Origin: JBKPCD01 sp046727175
Lineage (GTDB): Bacteria; Acidobacteriota; Vicinamibacteria; Vicinamibacterales; 2-12-FULL-66-21
Direction: 5' to 3'
NCBI GenBank assembly: GCA_046727175.1
Contig: JBKPCD010000059.1
Location: 1 to 36,205, forward strand
DNA: 36,205 nucleotides
Shown one piece after another: positions 7,723 through 18,128 of this stretch (position 1 is the first letter of the stretch; each line of letters starts with the position of its first letter). The position numbers were made by a program, and so were the translations under genes. The notes below the pieces were generated by a model. That model saw only the letters and a list, made by a program, of their open reading frames with translations, did no database searches and was not told where the DNA came from.

Positions 7723-7788
7723 CAACGAGTAACCGAAAGGCAACGACTGGTTCGTTTTGGCCAACGAACGGTTGCGCCCGACCAACGA
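7723..7788 (+). repeat. CAACGA direct repeats, candidate LytTR operator array
   Basis: CAACGA occurs at 7723, 7741, 7762 and 7783: one 18-bp step, then two 21-bp steps. The last two copies are CCAACGAAC and CCAACGAGC with 12 bp between, the spacing known for LytTR binding sites, and the opposite strand gives the GTT core of the LytTR consensus. GTTCGTT-TTGGCC-AACGAAC also forms an inverted repeat here. The array lies between the divergent kinase gene and TonB receptor. A related copy, GTTCATTGG, is at 7928-7936. Confidence 0.5.
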
Positions 7789-8007
7789 GCGGCACGCTCC
7801 GCGCAGATTGGCTACAGCTTCATTATCAGTGAATTCCTGCACGCAGAACGGGCGTCGCGCCGCGGCATTCGGCGACGGCCATTCCGTTCGTGCCGTGAAT
7901 GACGACATCCGTCGGTTCAAACGGACCGTTCATTGGCTTGTGATGGCCCGCCACGAGGGACGTTGCTAGCGTGGCCTCTTCGGACAGCTGTCTTCGAACG
8001 AGGCGCT

Positions 8008-10518
8008 ATGACAAAATTGAACACTCGCAGGACGTTGCGGATCGCCACCACGATGCTGTGCCTTGCCCTGTTGGCTTCCTCGGCACAATCGCAGGGACTG
8101 GGCGGCGCGGGCACGGTTCAAGGCACCGTTAAAGATCCCACCGGCGGCGTGATGCAGGCCGTGCAGGTCAGGATCAGCAATCCGGTCACGGGGTTCGCTC
8201 GAACCGCCACGACCGACGCAACCGGCAAGTACGTGTTCAACAATCTGCCGCCAAATCCCTATCACATCACAGTCGAGGCGCAGGGGTTTCAAACGCTCGA
8301 GAAGGACGTCGACGTGCGGACCGGCGTGCCGATCACGATGGACTTGACGCTCGCCCTGGCTGGCGCGACGACCGCGGTGGAAGTGGTCGGCCACGCCGGC
8401 GATCTGCTCGAACGTGATCCAAGCGCGCACACCGACATCGATCAAACCCTGATCGCCAAGCTGCCGCTCGAGACGTCGTCGTCCGGGCTCAACCAAGTGG
8501 TCACCCTCGCGTCACCAGGAGTCGTCTCCGATTCGAACGGGTTCTTTCATCCCGTGGGGGACCACGCCCAGACTCAGTTCTCGATCGACAACCAACCCAT
8601 CACCGACCAGCAAAGTCGGCTCTATTCCAATCAGATTTCACAGGACGCCGTGCAGTCGATGGAGGTGATCACGGGCGTGGCGCCGGCGGAATACGGCGAC
8701 AAGAGCAGCCTCGTGGTCCACATTGTCACCAAGTCCGGCCTCGATCAGGCGAAGCCGACGGGCAGTGCATCGTTCGGCTTTGGCTCGTTCAAGAGTCCAA
8801 CTGGTGACGTGAACATCGGGGCGGGCTCGCACAAGTTGGGCAACTTCCTGTCGTTGTCCGGCCTCCGAACGGACCGATTCCTCGATCCGCCGGAGCTCGA
8901 AGCACTCCACGACACCGGCAACCAAGTGTCGTTCTTCGACCGGTTTGATTTCCGTCCCGGCACCAATGGCACCATTCATCTGAATGTCCAGGCGGCGCAT
9001 TCCGGATTCGACGTGCCGAATACCTACGACCAGATCGCCCAGACGCAGCACCAGAACATCGCGACCTTCAACGTGGCACCGGGATACTCCCGCGTCATCG
9101 GCGCGAACACGCTGTTTACCGCGAATGGTTTCGTACGTCGGGACCACCTGACCTATCTGCCGAGCCCCAATCCGCTGGACGACACGCCGGCGACGGTGAG
9201 TCAGGATCGGATGCTGACCAACTTGGGCGCAAAGGCCGACCTCACGATGACGCTGGGTGCGCACAGTCTGAAGTTCGGCGGCACGATCGGCGCCACCCGT
9301 CTCCATGAGCAGCTCACGTTTGGAATCACCGATCCGACCGACAGCGCCTTTGCGGGAGAGGACGGCAACTTCGATCCGGCGCTGGCACCGTTCGATCTGA
9401 CGAATGGCGGATCGCCACTCGCGTACAACCAGTCGTTCACCATCAAGCAGCAGGCGGCGTACGTCCAGGCGGACATCAAGGCGGGCAACGCGACGCTGAA
9501 CCTCGGCGTACGACTCGACCACTACGATGGCTTGACCACGGCGACGCTCGTTCAGCCCCGTGTCGGGGTCTCGTACGCCGTAACGGCAAGCGGAACAGTG
9601 CTGCGTGCTTCCTACGGGCGGACGATGGAAACGCCATACAACGAGAACCTGCTGCTCGCGGCCGGGTACGGCCTCAACGGGTTATTCGGTGAGAGCCAGC
9701 CCGTGCCGCCGGGCCGACGCAACCAGGTGGAGCTGGGGATCCAGCAGGGATTCGGCCGCTGGCTTGTCGCGGACTTCGGGTACTTCAACAAGCGGACGGA
9801 CAACGGCTATGACTTCGGAGTCCTGTTCAATACACCGATTGCGTTCCCGGTCGCGTGGGATCACTCACGGATCGATGGATTCACAGGGCGCCTGAACCTG
9901 GTCGAGCACGGCGGCTTCAGCGCGTTCGTGGTGATGGCGCACACGAATGCGATCTATTGGCCGCCCGGCGTTGGTGGCATCCTGCTGGAGCAGCCGGAAG
10001 GCGACTTCCGGATCGACCACGATCAAAAGTTCAATGCCACGACGAACGTTCAATATGTCTTCGAAAAGCGGACCGGCGCATGGGCAGCGCTGTCCTGGCG
10101 TTACGATTCCGGCCTCGTCGCCGGCGCTGTCGCGAGTCTCGAGGATGCGCTCGCGCTGACCGCGGATCAACAGGCGGCTATTGGCTTCTTCTGCGGCAAT
10201 CAGATCGCCACACGCGATGCGCCGCTCACAAGTGCGACGTGCACGGCGTCGAATTACGGGGCGACGCGGCTGCGGATCCCTGCCGAGGGAACGGCCGACG
10301 ATGTCGCGAATCCCCCTCGTGTCGCGCCTCGCCATCTCCTCGATCTCGGAATCGGAGCGGACAATCTCCTGCGCACCGACAGAACGAAGCTCCGCGTTCG
10401 CTTCAGCGTCATCAACTTGACGAACAAGGACGCGCTCTACAACTTCCTGTCGACGTTCAGCGGAACGCATTTCGTCTCGCTACGCGCGTATCAGTTGCAG
10501 GTGGGTGTGACGTTCTGA
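8008..10518 (+). CDS. TonB-dependent receptor with carboxypeptidase-regulatory-like domain
   Basis: 836 residues. I place the start at the ATG at 8008 (MTKLNTRRTLRIATTM), because a signal peptide follows directly (LCLALLASSAQS); the frame is open from 7933, but that part looks untranslated. Residues about 30-120 form the regulatory-like sandwich (GTVQGTVKDPTGGVMQAVQV), 130-235 the plug (TQFSIDNQPIT, VITGVAPAEYGDKSS), and the rest a barrel ending QLQVGVTF. The plug is of the Oar-like type common in Acidobacteriota. The substrate is unknown. It is divergent from a LytS/LytTR pair with repeats between, so it is probably a target of that system. The downstream frameshifted outer-membrane protein may belong to the same transcript. 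Confidence 0.93.
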   Translation: MTKLNTRRTLRIATTMLCLALLASSAQSQGLGGAGTVQGTVKDPTGGVMQAVQVRISNPVTGFARTATTDATGKYVFNNLPPNPYHITVEAQGFQTLEKDVDVRTGVPITMDLTLALAGATTAVEVVGHAGDLLERDPSAHTDIDQTLIAKLPLETSSSGLNQVVTLASPGVVSDSNGFFHPVGDHAQTQFSIDNQPITDQQSRLYSNQISQDAVQSMEVITGVAPAEYGDKSSLVVHIVTKSGLDQAKPTGSASFGFGSFKSPTGDVNIGAGSHKLGNFLSLSGLRTDRFLDPPELEALHDTGNQVSFFDRFDFRPGTNGTIHLNVQAAHSGFDVPNTYDQIAQTQHQNIATFNVAPGYSRVIGANTLFTANGFVRRDHLTYLPSPNPLDDTPATVSQDRMLTNLGAKADLTMTLGAHSLKFGGTIGATRLHEQLTFGITDPTDSAFAGEDGNFDPALAPFDLTNGGSPLAYNQSFTIKQQAAYVQADIKAGNATLNLGVRLDHYDGLTTATLVQPRVGVSYAVTASGTVLRASYGRTMETPYNENLLLAAGYGLNGLFGESQPVPPGRRNQVELGIQQGFGRWLVADFGYFNKRTDNGYDFGVLFNTPIAFPVAWDHSRIDGFTGRLNLVEHGGFSAFVVMAHTNAIYWPPGVGGILLEQPEGDFRIDHDQKFNATTNVQYVFEKRTGAWAALSWRYDSGLVAGAVASLEDALALTADQQAAIGFFCGNQIATRDAPLTSATCTASNYGATRLRIPAEGTADDVANPPRVAPRHLLDLGIGADNLLRTDRTKLRVRFSVINLTNKDALYNFLSTFSGTHFVSLRAYQLQVGVTF

Positions 10519-10525
10519 AGCACGT

Positions 10526-10538
10526 AGGGACTGTCCCT
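10526..10538. repeat. Short palindrome after TonB receptor
   Basis: AGGGAC-T-GTCCCT is a perfect 6+1+6 palindrome eight bases after the receptor stop, and ACTGTCCCT is repeated 13 bp later. There is no following T-run, so it is not a clear intrinsic terminator. It may be a dispersed palindromic element or a processing site. The rest of the 10519-10734 gap shows nothing else. Confidence 0.25.
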
Positions 10539-10734
10539 GAAACTGTCCCTGCCAGCCTGCCAAAGCCGCTGTTCTAGAACAAACAGCAGCCAACTCGCTC
10601 GATCGAGGAGGTTCTTACAACGGTGGATTTGCTTGGAAAAACCAGATTGGCGGCCCAAAGTGCGGCCCGACACCCGAGGAACAGCAATTGCATGGATGTC
10701 AATCACGCCTGCTTACTGTCTCCACTGGAGTTCG

Positions 10735-11701
10735 ATGAAAACATTCTTCGTCACGGGTGTCATGACGCTGATCGCATCCCAGGCGTTCGCGCAACCGCCT
10801 GATTCGATCGCGCCCTCCACGCGCTCATCCGCCACAGTTGAGGCCGATCTGGCGACGCCGACGGGACACGAGCTGAGTGCCGGCGTGGCCAGCTACACCT
10901 ATCGCGAGCCTGGCGCTCGGGCCATCTCGATTCACGGCGCCAAGTTCGTGGCCGACTATACCGGCACGCTGTCGCTCAACAAGGGGCGGCACTGGTTTGC
11001 TCAGGCGGATCTGCGCGGCACGATCGGAAGCGCCACGTACAACGGCTGGTGCTCACCCTTCCTGATTACGCCGGACAGCGCGTCGCCGAATGGCTATGCG
11101 CTCGATGTGGGCGACGCGTCGCCGTGCAACGAGACCGGGGACAAGGACGGGTATCTGGAAGCTCGCGCCCTCGCCGGCAAAGACCTGATGGGAAAACGAT
11201 GGGCGTGGTCACCGTATACCGGCGCGGGTCTTCGTCATTTGTCGAACGGCACGACCGGCACGCCCGGATACCGAACGGACGACTATCTCTACCTGCCTCT
11301 CGGTGTAACGTCGCGCACCAGCGTCGCTTCGCATGGGGCGCTGAACTTCAATCTGGAATTCGATCTCCTGATCCACGGCTGGCAACAGACCCGCGACTCG
11401 AAGTTGGGCGGCGGCGATGTTCCAGCGACGCCGACGGCGCCTGCGTTTACCATCGATGGCTTTACGGATGTCTCGTTCTCAGTCGCGAGGGTGGGCGCTG
11501 CGTGCAAGCGCGAAGTATCCGGTAAGCAGGCGCTGGTCGGCGGAGCCGTACTATGTGCGCTGGCACGTCAGCTCCTCGCCAGTAAATTATGAAACCGCAA
11601 CGTTCACGGTCAACGACGTGACGGCCCAGGAGCAAGTCGGCGCCTACGAACCCCTCAACGTCACGAGCGAGTTTGGCGTGAGACTGGGTTTCCATTTCTG
11701 A
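10735..11701 (+). CDS. Exported outer-membrane beta-barrel-like protein, frameshifted near its C-terminus
   Basis: The start is the ATG at 10735 (MKTFFVTGVMTLIASQAFA), a clear signal peptide. The mature part alternates polar and aromatic residues (DYTGTLSLNKGRHWFAQADLRG, in pieces) as in small outer-membrane porin-like barrels; no exact family is recognised. The frame runs to a stop at 11592, but after about 11470-11490 sense switches to the +1 frame, where RGWALRASAKYPVSRRWS and VTSEFGVRLGFHF complete a barrel ending in aromatic Phe at 11701. The joined product would be about 320 residues. One base inserted or two lost explains it. It follows the TonB receptor on the same strand. It could be a recent pseudogene or an assembly indel. 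Confidence 0.6.
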
Positions 11702-11806
11702 CGGGTTGATCAGATTCTCGGTTACCAGAAGGTATTGCCTATGCCGCGTGGATGATCCAGTTGCGAAAATCCTCCCCTCTGAATCTTGCAAGGTGCGCGC
11801 GACTCT

Positions 11807-14270
11807 TCATGAGCGTGCCTTGATCGCGAAGCGCAGCGTGACCCCGAACGTCCGCGGGTCGCCGGGCTGGCCGACGATTAGGCCGGTGTTGCCCGGCTGG
11901 GCGGTGAGCAGATCGAAGTAGCGGGTGTCGAGCAGGTTGCGCGACCAGATCGACAGCGTCCATCCTTGCGCCGCCCGGAATCCTACACGTGCGTTCAGGC
12001 GTGTAGCCGTCGACGAACATGTAGCGCGATTCGGTCGGGCTGGACGAGAACCGTGAACGGTAGCTCATGTCGAATGCGCCGAAGAACTCGCCAGGCCGCT
12101 TCAAGAGGGTGCGGTTGGTGGCGTACTCGGCGCCGACGGACACCGCGGTTTTCGAGATACCCGGCAGGAGCGACCCGGAAATATCCTTGAACTGGGGCCC
12201 GCCGGTCTCCTCGAGCGGCGGCGGCGCGTTCGGAAACGAGACGTAGCGTCCGTCGGTGATCGCCGTGGCGGCGTACGTCGACAGATGCCGGTTCACCGCC
12301 GCGCTGGCGTCGAGTTCGAGCCCACGGACGCGCACCTTGTCCGTGTTGGCCAGGTAGCCTCGCAGCACACCCACGGCTCCGCTCACGACCTGCGTCTGGA
12401 AATCCTTGATGTTGGTGTCGTAGCCGGTGACGTTGAGCGTCACCGCGCGCAGCGGCTCGGCCTTGACGCCGATCTCGACGTGGTGCACGTCTTCGGGCTT
12501 GACCGTCGCCGCCGAAAGGATCGGCTGGTTGTTGGCGTCCGTCGGCAGCCCATTGAGGTTCAGGCCGACCGACTTGAAGCTCGTCGCATAGGTCGCGTAC
12601 ACGTTGACCCGGCTCGCCGCTTTTTAGTTGGCACTGATCTGTCCTGAGGTATTGGTGTCGCCGACGTTGGCGCGGTAGGCCTGGGGCGCGAAAATCGACT
12701 GCCGCAGTGCGATGAGCGCCGGATCAGTGGTCTGCAGTCCGCCGTAGACATGCTGATCGAAGGCAACGTCCTTATGGTCGTAGTTCACGCGCAGACCGGG
12801 CAGGACGCGCAGCCGGCCGGCGATCGTCCACTCGAGCTGCCCGAACCATGCGGCGCTGATGTTGTCATAGGTGACGTACTGGTTGTAGCCGTAGCCGTCG
12901 AGCAGGCCGGGAGTCAGCGCAGCCGGCGTCGGCGTCAGCAGAAACCGCGCCGCCGCCGATCCCTGCTCCTGCCTGAAAGCCGGATTCGAATCGAGCGACT
13001 GATTGAAAAAGAACACGCCGGTGACGAAGTTACCGTGGTGCGGCAGGGCGCCGGTGTAACGCACTTCCTCGGTCCACTGGTGCTGTTTCGAGTAGGCGGA
13101 CGACACGGTCGTCACCGGCAGGCCGATGAAGTCGCGGTCGTTCGACGGATTCCAGTTCCAGTAGCGCCAGGCGGTGGTCGACGTGAGGCGGCCCGGGCCG
13201 ACCTTCCACTCCATGTTCGTCGCCGCGCCACCCAGATCCTGATACGAGAGGATTGGCGTGTCGACCGTCCGACCCACGCTCGAACGCGTCGTAACTCGGT
13301 GGCGTGTAGTGCAGATCGGCAATGATCGCGGCCCACTGGGCGGTTCGCCGGCCGTAGCGTCGGTGCAACGCTGGCAATCACCTGCGTGTTGCCGGTGAGA
13401 CGCTGCCGCGTGTTGTCGATGCTGACCTCGACCGCCAAGCGGTTGGACGGCGCGAACAGCAGCTGACCGCGCACGCCGAGGTTGTCCAGGTCGTTCAGCC
13501 GTTCGCCGGTTCGGACGTTTCGGACCGTGCCATCCCGCTGGGTTCCGGAAAAAGACAGGCGGCCGGCAATGTCGCCGAACAGCCGCCCCGCTATCGATGC
13601 CTTGGCCTGCGCGAAGGCCAGATCGCCGAAATTGATTTCAGCCTCGGCCGTCGGCTTGAAATTCGGCTTGCGTGTCGTGACATTGATGGCGCCGGCCGTC
13701 GTGTTCCTCCCGAACAAAGTGCCCTGCGGCCCGCGCAGCACTTCGACGCGATCGACGTCGAGGAAATCGAGCGATGCCGAGGCGGGTCGAGCGTAATACA
13801 CGCCGTCGATATACAGCGCCGACACCCTGCTCGATACCGTCGTTGGTCAGCCCGAATGACGAGCCGAGGCCACGGATGTTGATCGACGAGTTGCGCGGGT
13901 TGGTCGAATAGAACTGGACCGTCGGCAGCATTTCCTTCATACGGTTCACGTTGAATGCGCCGGCATCGGCGACCACATCGCCTTTGAGCACCGACATCGG
14001 AATCGGCACGTCCTGGGCCGCTTCTTCGACGCGCCGCGCCGTGACGACCACCGACTCAGTCAGCCGTGACGGGGCCACGATCAGGTTGACGGTGGCGGGC
14101 GCCGCCTCGAGCACCACGCGCTGCACCGCGGTCTCGAAGCCGCTCAGACTTGCCTCCACTCGATACCGACCGGACCGGAGCGGACCGACGCGGTACGCCC
14201 CGTCCCCGTTTGTGAACGCTTCTTCGGCGGTCCCGGTGGATCTCGACTGGCTCGTCCATGTTCACCGGTC
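11807..14270 (-). pseudogene. Decayed TonB-dependent receptor (multiple frameshifts, a nonsense codon, 5' truncated)
   Basis: Fragments of one receptor lie in order in shifting minus-strand frames. The regulatory-like domain comes first (FTNGDGAYRVGPLRSG, about 14205), then the plug (INIRGLGSSFG; VEVLRGPQGTLFGRNTTAG) and the barrel down to TFGVTLRFAIKARS ending at 11807. Frame changes are needed near 13830, 13370, 13280 and 12010. A TAA at 12626-12624 interrupts the frame where a Tyr is expected (a TAC to TAA change would do it). The 5' end, including any signal peptide, is missing: the remnant starts right after the stop of the ADOP permease. The plug motif resembles receptors with a TonB-box-like ESVVVTARR. 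The number of lesions points to a true pseudogene rather than random sequencing error. Confidence 0.85.
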
Positions 14271-16898
14271 TCATTCACTCCTGAGTGCCACGATCGCTGG
14301 AACACGCGTCGCCCGCCATGCCGGTAACGACGAGGCTGCGACGACGACAAGCAAGAGCAGCGCAGGGGCGAGCAGGTACGTCAGAGGGTCCAACGCGCTC
14401 ACACCGAACAGCGTGCCCTCGAGTACGCGTGAGAATGCGACGGATACAGCCAGGCCGAGCGTGACACCGACAGATCCCAAGACTACCCCGCGCCAAGCGA
14501 CGAGCCGGACGATCTCCGATCGTGTAGCGCCGAGCGCGAGGCGAACCGCGATTTCCTGCCTCCGTTGGCCGACAAGATAGGCCAAGACTCCATAAACACC
14601 CACGAGCCCTAACAAGACGGCGATGCCCGCGAAGATGCCGATCAGAACCATTAAAAAGCGCCGAAGCGAGAGCGATGCTCCGAGCACCTGTTCCATGGTC
14701 TGGACTCCGAACAGCGGCTGGGTAGGGGCGACGTCGCGAACGGCATCACGCAACGCAGTCATTGTCGTTGACGAGTTCCTCTCTATCCGCACAACGAGCG
14801 AGATCGAAGCCCGCGGGAACTGACCGAACGGAATGTAAATCGTCGGCTTCGCTGAAGCTTCTAGTCCGTCGTTCCTGACGTCCTGAGCGATCCCGACGAT
14901 TCGCCGCCATGTTCCATCGGTAATCGCTACGCGCTTGCCCAGGGCTTCACCACCCGGCCAATACCTGTCGGCAAACCCCTTTGACACGATTGCGACCGGC
15001 TCGCCGCTGCGGACGTCCGACTCGCTGAAGCTCCGACCACGAATCAACCCGATGCCCATCACGCGGAAGTACTCCGGGGTCACCTTGGGCTGCTCCGCAT
15101 AGGCGAGATCCTGTCCCGCCGCACGCTCGAGACCCTCCACGCGGAAGGGGCTGGTCTCGTTGGAGATGAGAGGCACAGCGCTCGATGCTGCAACGGCGCT
15201 GACGCCTGGAACCTGCTCGAGGCGGGCAATCACTCGCTCGAAGAACTGCACCGTGCGTGGCACGTCAGTGGCGTCGGTCGGCGGAGCCGCAAGAAACGCC
15301 GTCACGACCCCGGTCGCGTCGAAGCCCGCCTCCACGCTGCGGACGTTCGCGAAGCTGCGTAAGAAGAGAGCAGCGCCGATCGAGAGGACGAGGGCGAGCG
15401 CGACTTCACCAACAGTTACCGCGGTTCGGATTGCGGAAACACGAGCGCCTCCGGCTTGTCTCGTCCCGCCTTCCTTGAGCACGTCGTTGGCCTCCACTCT
15501 CAAGGCCTGCAGCGTCGGCACGATGCCGACGACGATGCCTGTGGCGAGAGCCGTGACGATCGTGAAGGTCAGCACGCGGACGTCGAGACTTGCGTCCTTG
15601 ACTAGCGGAACGGCGGGCGCCAGTTCCACCAGCCCACGGATGCCGGCGTGCGCCACCAGGAGTCCTGCGGCGGCTCCGACAAGCGCCAAGACGATGCCTT
15701 CGATCACCGCTTGTTGGAGCACTCGTGATGACGCGGCGCCAAGCGCGAGCCTCAGCGCGACCTCGCGCTGGCGAGTCGCGCCGCGCGCGAGGAGCAGGCC
15801 CGACACGTTCGCACAGGCGATGAGGAGCACGAGAACAACCGCGCCCATCAACAGGAGAAGGGATGGCCGAACGGTTGCCACCGTGTGGTGCTGCAGGCCC
15901 TCAACCGCAGCGCCGCGTCCGCGATGTCCCGGATCGAGATCGACCACGATGCGCACGACCCGCTCCATGTCTATTCGCGCCTGGCCGATCGTCTGGTCGG
16001 GTTTCAGCCGCCCAATGACGCGGTAGTTGTGACTGCCGCGCGCGGTGTCCGGAACGACCGGGATCCAGACGTCCGGCGGTCTGGCCGACGGCTGCAGGTT
16101 CGTGGGAAAGTCGAATCGCGGCGGCATGATGCCGACGACGACGTGGTTGCGACCGTCAAGAGGAAGCGACTGGCCGATGATCGTGGGATCCGAGCCGAAT
16201 TGCCGTTGCCAGAGACCGTAGCTCAGGATCGCGACATCGGTCCGGCCGGGCCTGCCCTCTTCGGCCAGGAAGGAACGTCCGAGCATGGGGTCTACACGGA
16301 GGACCGAGAACAGGCTGGGAGACACGCGCACGGCGGTCAGCATCTCCGGATACTCGCCACGCGTCAGTCGGAGTCGTGCGTTGCGGTAGAGGGCGAGCCC
16401 GTCGAACGCGCGCGACGCCCGCGACCAGTCTTCGAAGTCGGGATAGGACGCCCAGTCGCCCCAGCGCTCGGCCTGAGGATTGGTTTCCCACACCTGAACC
16501 AAGCGGTCCGCAGCGGGGTACGGGAGCGGTTGGATCAGGGTCGCGTTCACCGCGCTGAAGATCGCCGTGTTGGCGCCAATGGCGAGCGCGAGCGTCACGA
16601 CGCAGACAGTGGCAAAGCCCGGCTCATGAGTGAGGCGGCGAAGGGCGAACCACACGTCGCGCGGGACAGTATCCAGAAGCGGGAGCACGCGCTGGTCATG
16701 CCCGCTCTCCGCAATCGACTCCGTGCCGCCGAGTCTGTGGATGGCTGCGCGACGAGCCTCGACCGGACTCAAGCCGCGCCGAACGTTCTCCTCGATCATG
16801 AGCTGGAGGTGCGTCTCGAGTTCGGCGGTGAAGTCTTCTCGATCGTCACGTTTGATCGAGGCCAGGAGGCGATGCATGAATCCGCGGGCGCGCTTCAC
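14271..16898 (-). CDS. ADOP-family duplicated permease (MacB/FtsX-like)
   Basis: 875 residues from a GTG at 16898. The open frame extends upstream, but that part overlaps PadR and is not this protein. The N-terminal soluble segment (DDREDFTAELETHLQLMIEE) is typical of acidobacterial permeases of this type. A MacB-type periplasmic domain follows, then FtsX-like helices (LLIACANVSGLLLARGATRQREVALRLALGA), a second periplasmic domain, and a second FtsX unit (LGLVGVYGVLAYLVGQRRQEIAVRLALGA). No ATPase domain is present, and no partner ATPase is adjacent. These proteins are thought to act in efflux or envelope export; the substrate is unknown. The GTG overlaps the PadR stop by 4 bp (GTGA), so the two are coupled and PadR is its likely regulator. 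Confidence 0.92.
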   Translation of the reverse strand: MKRARGFMHRLLASIKRDDREDFTAELETHLQLMIEENVRRGLSPVEARRAAIHRLGGTESIAESGHDQRVLPLLDTVPRDVWFALRRLTHEPGFATVCVVTLALAIGANTAIFSAVNATLIQPLPYPAADRLVQVWETNPQAERWGDWASYPDFEDWSRASRAFDGLALYRNARLRLTRGEYPEMLTAVRVSPSLFSVLRVDPMLGRSFLAEEGRPGRTDVAILSYGLWQRQFGSDPTIIGQSLPLDGRNHVVVGIMPPRFDFPTNLQPSARPPDVWIPVVPDTARGSHNYRVIGRLKPDQTIGQARIDMERVVRIVVDLDPGHRGRGAAVEGLQHHTVATVRPSLLLLMGAVVLVLLIACANVSGLLLARGATRQREVALRLALGAASSRVLQQAVIEGIVLALVGAAAGLLVAHAGIRGLVELAPAVPLVKDASLDVRVLTFTIVTALATGIVVGIVPTLQALRVEANDVLKEGGTRQAGGARVSAIRTAVTVGEVALALVLSIGAALFLRSFANVRSVEAGFDATGVVTAFLAAPPTDATDVPRTVQFFERVIARLEQVPGVSAVAASSAVPLISNETSPFRVEGLERAAGQDLAYAEQPKVTPEYFRVMGIGLIRGRSFSESDVRSGEPVAIVSKGFADRYWPGGEALGKRVAITDGTWRRIVGIAQDVRNDGLEASAKPTIYIPFGQFPRASISLVVRIERNSSTTMTALRDAVRDVAPTQPLFGVQTMEQVLGASLSLRRFLMVLIGIFAGIAVLLGLVGVYGVLAYLVGQRRQEIAVRLALGATRSEIVRLVAWRGVVLGSVGVTLGLAVSVAFSRVLEGTLFGVSALDPLTYLLAPALLLLVVVAASSLPAWRATRVPAIVALRSE

Positions 16899-17239
16899 GG
16901 CGACTGTCCGTTCAAGGCGAAGAACCTGGCGATGATCTCGCCGGTGCGCTCCCAGTGACGACGCTCCTTCTCGAGCTCGGCGCGACCCGCCGCCGTGACG
17001 CGGTAGAACTTCGCGCGCCGATTGTTCTCCGACACACCCCATTTGCAGGTGATCGAGCCCTCTTGCTCCAGTTTGAGCAAGACCGGGTACAGCGTGCCGT
17101 GGTTCACGGCCAGCATGTCCGCACTGATCTGTTCGATACGCTTCGCGATGCCGTACCCATGCTGCGGCCCGAGCACGGCGAGTGTGCGCAACACCATCAG
17201 CGCCAGCGTGCCTTGCCAGACCTCTCGCTTTTCCCCCAT
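16895..17239 (-). CDS. PadR-family transcriptional regulator
   Basis: 114 residues from the ATG at 17239. It has the PadR winged-helix signature (LVLRTLAVLGPQHGYGIAKRIEQIS, in parts; VNHGTLYPVLLKLEQEGSITCKW; RAKFYRVTAAGRAELEKE). The C-terminus is short, as in the PadR-s1 class that binds DNA through an N-terminal wing and dimerises by a last helix. It is coupled to the ADOP permease and has a long interrupted palindrome 19-48 bp upstream of its start (17258-17287), probably its operator. A ligand that relieves repression is not deducible. Confidence 0.95.
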   Translation of the reverse strand: MGEKREVWQGTLALMVLRTLAVLGPQHGYGIAKRIEQISADMLAVNHGTLYPVLLKLEQEGSITCKWGVSENNRRAKFYRVTAAGRAELEKERRHWERTGEIIARFFALNGQSP

Positions 17240-17257
17240 TCAGACACCTCTGGGAGA

Positions 17258-17287
17258 CCCACAAGAGGATGTCACATCCTTTGTGGG
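17258..17287. promoter_or_regulatory. Interrupted palindrome, candidate PadR operator
   Basis: CCCACAA-g-AGGATGT-c-ACATCCT-TTGTGGG gives 14 paired positions with one unpaired G and a one-base centre. The inner AGGATGT-C-ACATCCT is perfect. It sits just upstream of the PadR start on the minus strand, a typical place for autoregulation. PadR operators commonly contain ATGT-ACAT half-sites, which match. Confidence 0.5.
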
Positions 17288-17288
17288 G

Positions 17289-18128
17289 ATCCAACAGGAA
17301 AGTGACACGCTGGCAGCTGGTTCAAGGAGCACGCCTGGAAAGCGATTCCGGCGACTCTTACTGAGCAACACCGAAACACTTTTTCGCGCAATCAATTCAG
17401 TCAGTGACACCTCGTATGCGCTTCTTGATGTGGCGCCGTAAACGTCGGTATTCGTCGACGGATTCGAGCCCACCTTACACAGTTTCTACACAGTTCCGAT
17501 GTTCGCTTAGCGGGTCCCGAACCTTCCCGAAGAACGACGCGCTTATCTCGAGGTTCGCCCTCCCTCACTGGGCCGAGACAACCCGTGCAATGTCGCATCG
17601 CAACGGTTTCACGCTATCGTGAGCTCAGCGAGCCGTATCATGCGGTCAGTATCGGCTTCGACCGAGCCAGCCGCAGCCACGGACACGCTTCCCGAGAGGT
17701 GTCAAATCATCGAGGCCGCGGGAACCCGTCGCCAGCGCCGTGCCAGCGTAGTTGAGAGTCTTTAGTGGATGGACGACATGAATCTGAAAGCCGCACTGGA
17801 GCGCCTTGGCTCGATCCTCCGAACGCGCGTCCGTCTCAGAGCCGCCGCGGGAACATCACGCAGCGCCGTGTGAACTTGCCGGCGTTCGACAGCGGATTCG
17901 ACATCACGTGCCGCAGCCGGCGCGGATCGTCCGAAATCGGCGGGGCGCGTGGATCGAAATTGTGCGCACACGTGTCTGCTTCGCGTTCGCCACGGGAATG
18001 ATGCAGTCGACCGCATGTTCAACCACTTCCGGCAACTCCACCGCCTTCTCATCCAGCCGCTCACCACAATCATCATTGCGGTCAACGTTCTGTCAGTGTG
18101 CCGCTCATCGCCTTAGAGGGCCAGACTG
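17289..18128. other. Long region without a supportable gene
   Basis: The open frames here are short, without recognisable motifs or good ribosome sites. An ATG at 17768 (MDDMNLKAALERLGSIL) opens only 34 codons. Nothing reads as a conserved protein on either strand. It separates the PadR operon from the cardiolipin synthase-like gene and may be remnant DNA. Confidence 0.4.

Noticed and set aside
8638..9522. 294-codon minus-strand open frame
   Set aside because: Antisense to the TonB receptor.
12750..13325. 191-codon plus-strand open frame
   Set aside because: Antisense to the decayed TonB receptor; Arg-rich shadow composition.
15885..16958. 357-codon plus-strand open frame
   Set aside because: Antisense to the ADOP permease; no domain visible.
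17455..17485. tRNA T-loop-like sequence GGGCTCGAATCCG on the minus strand
   Set aside because: The T-stem does not pair and no acceptor, D or anticodon arms are found.
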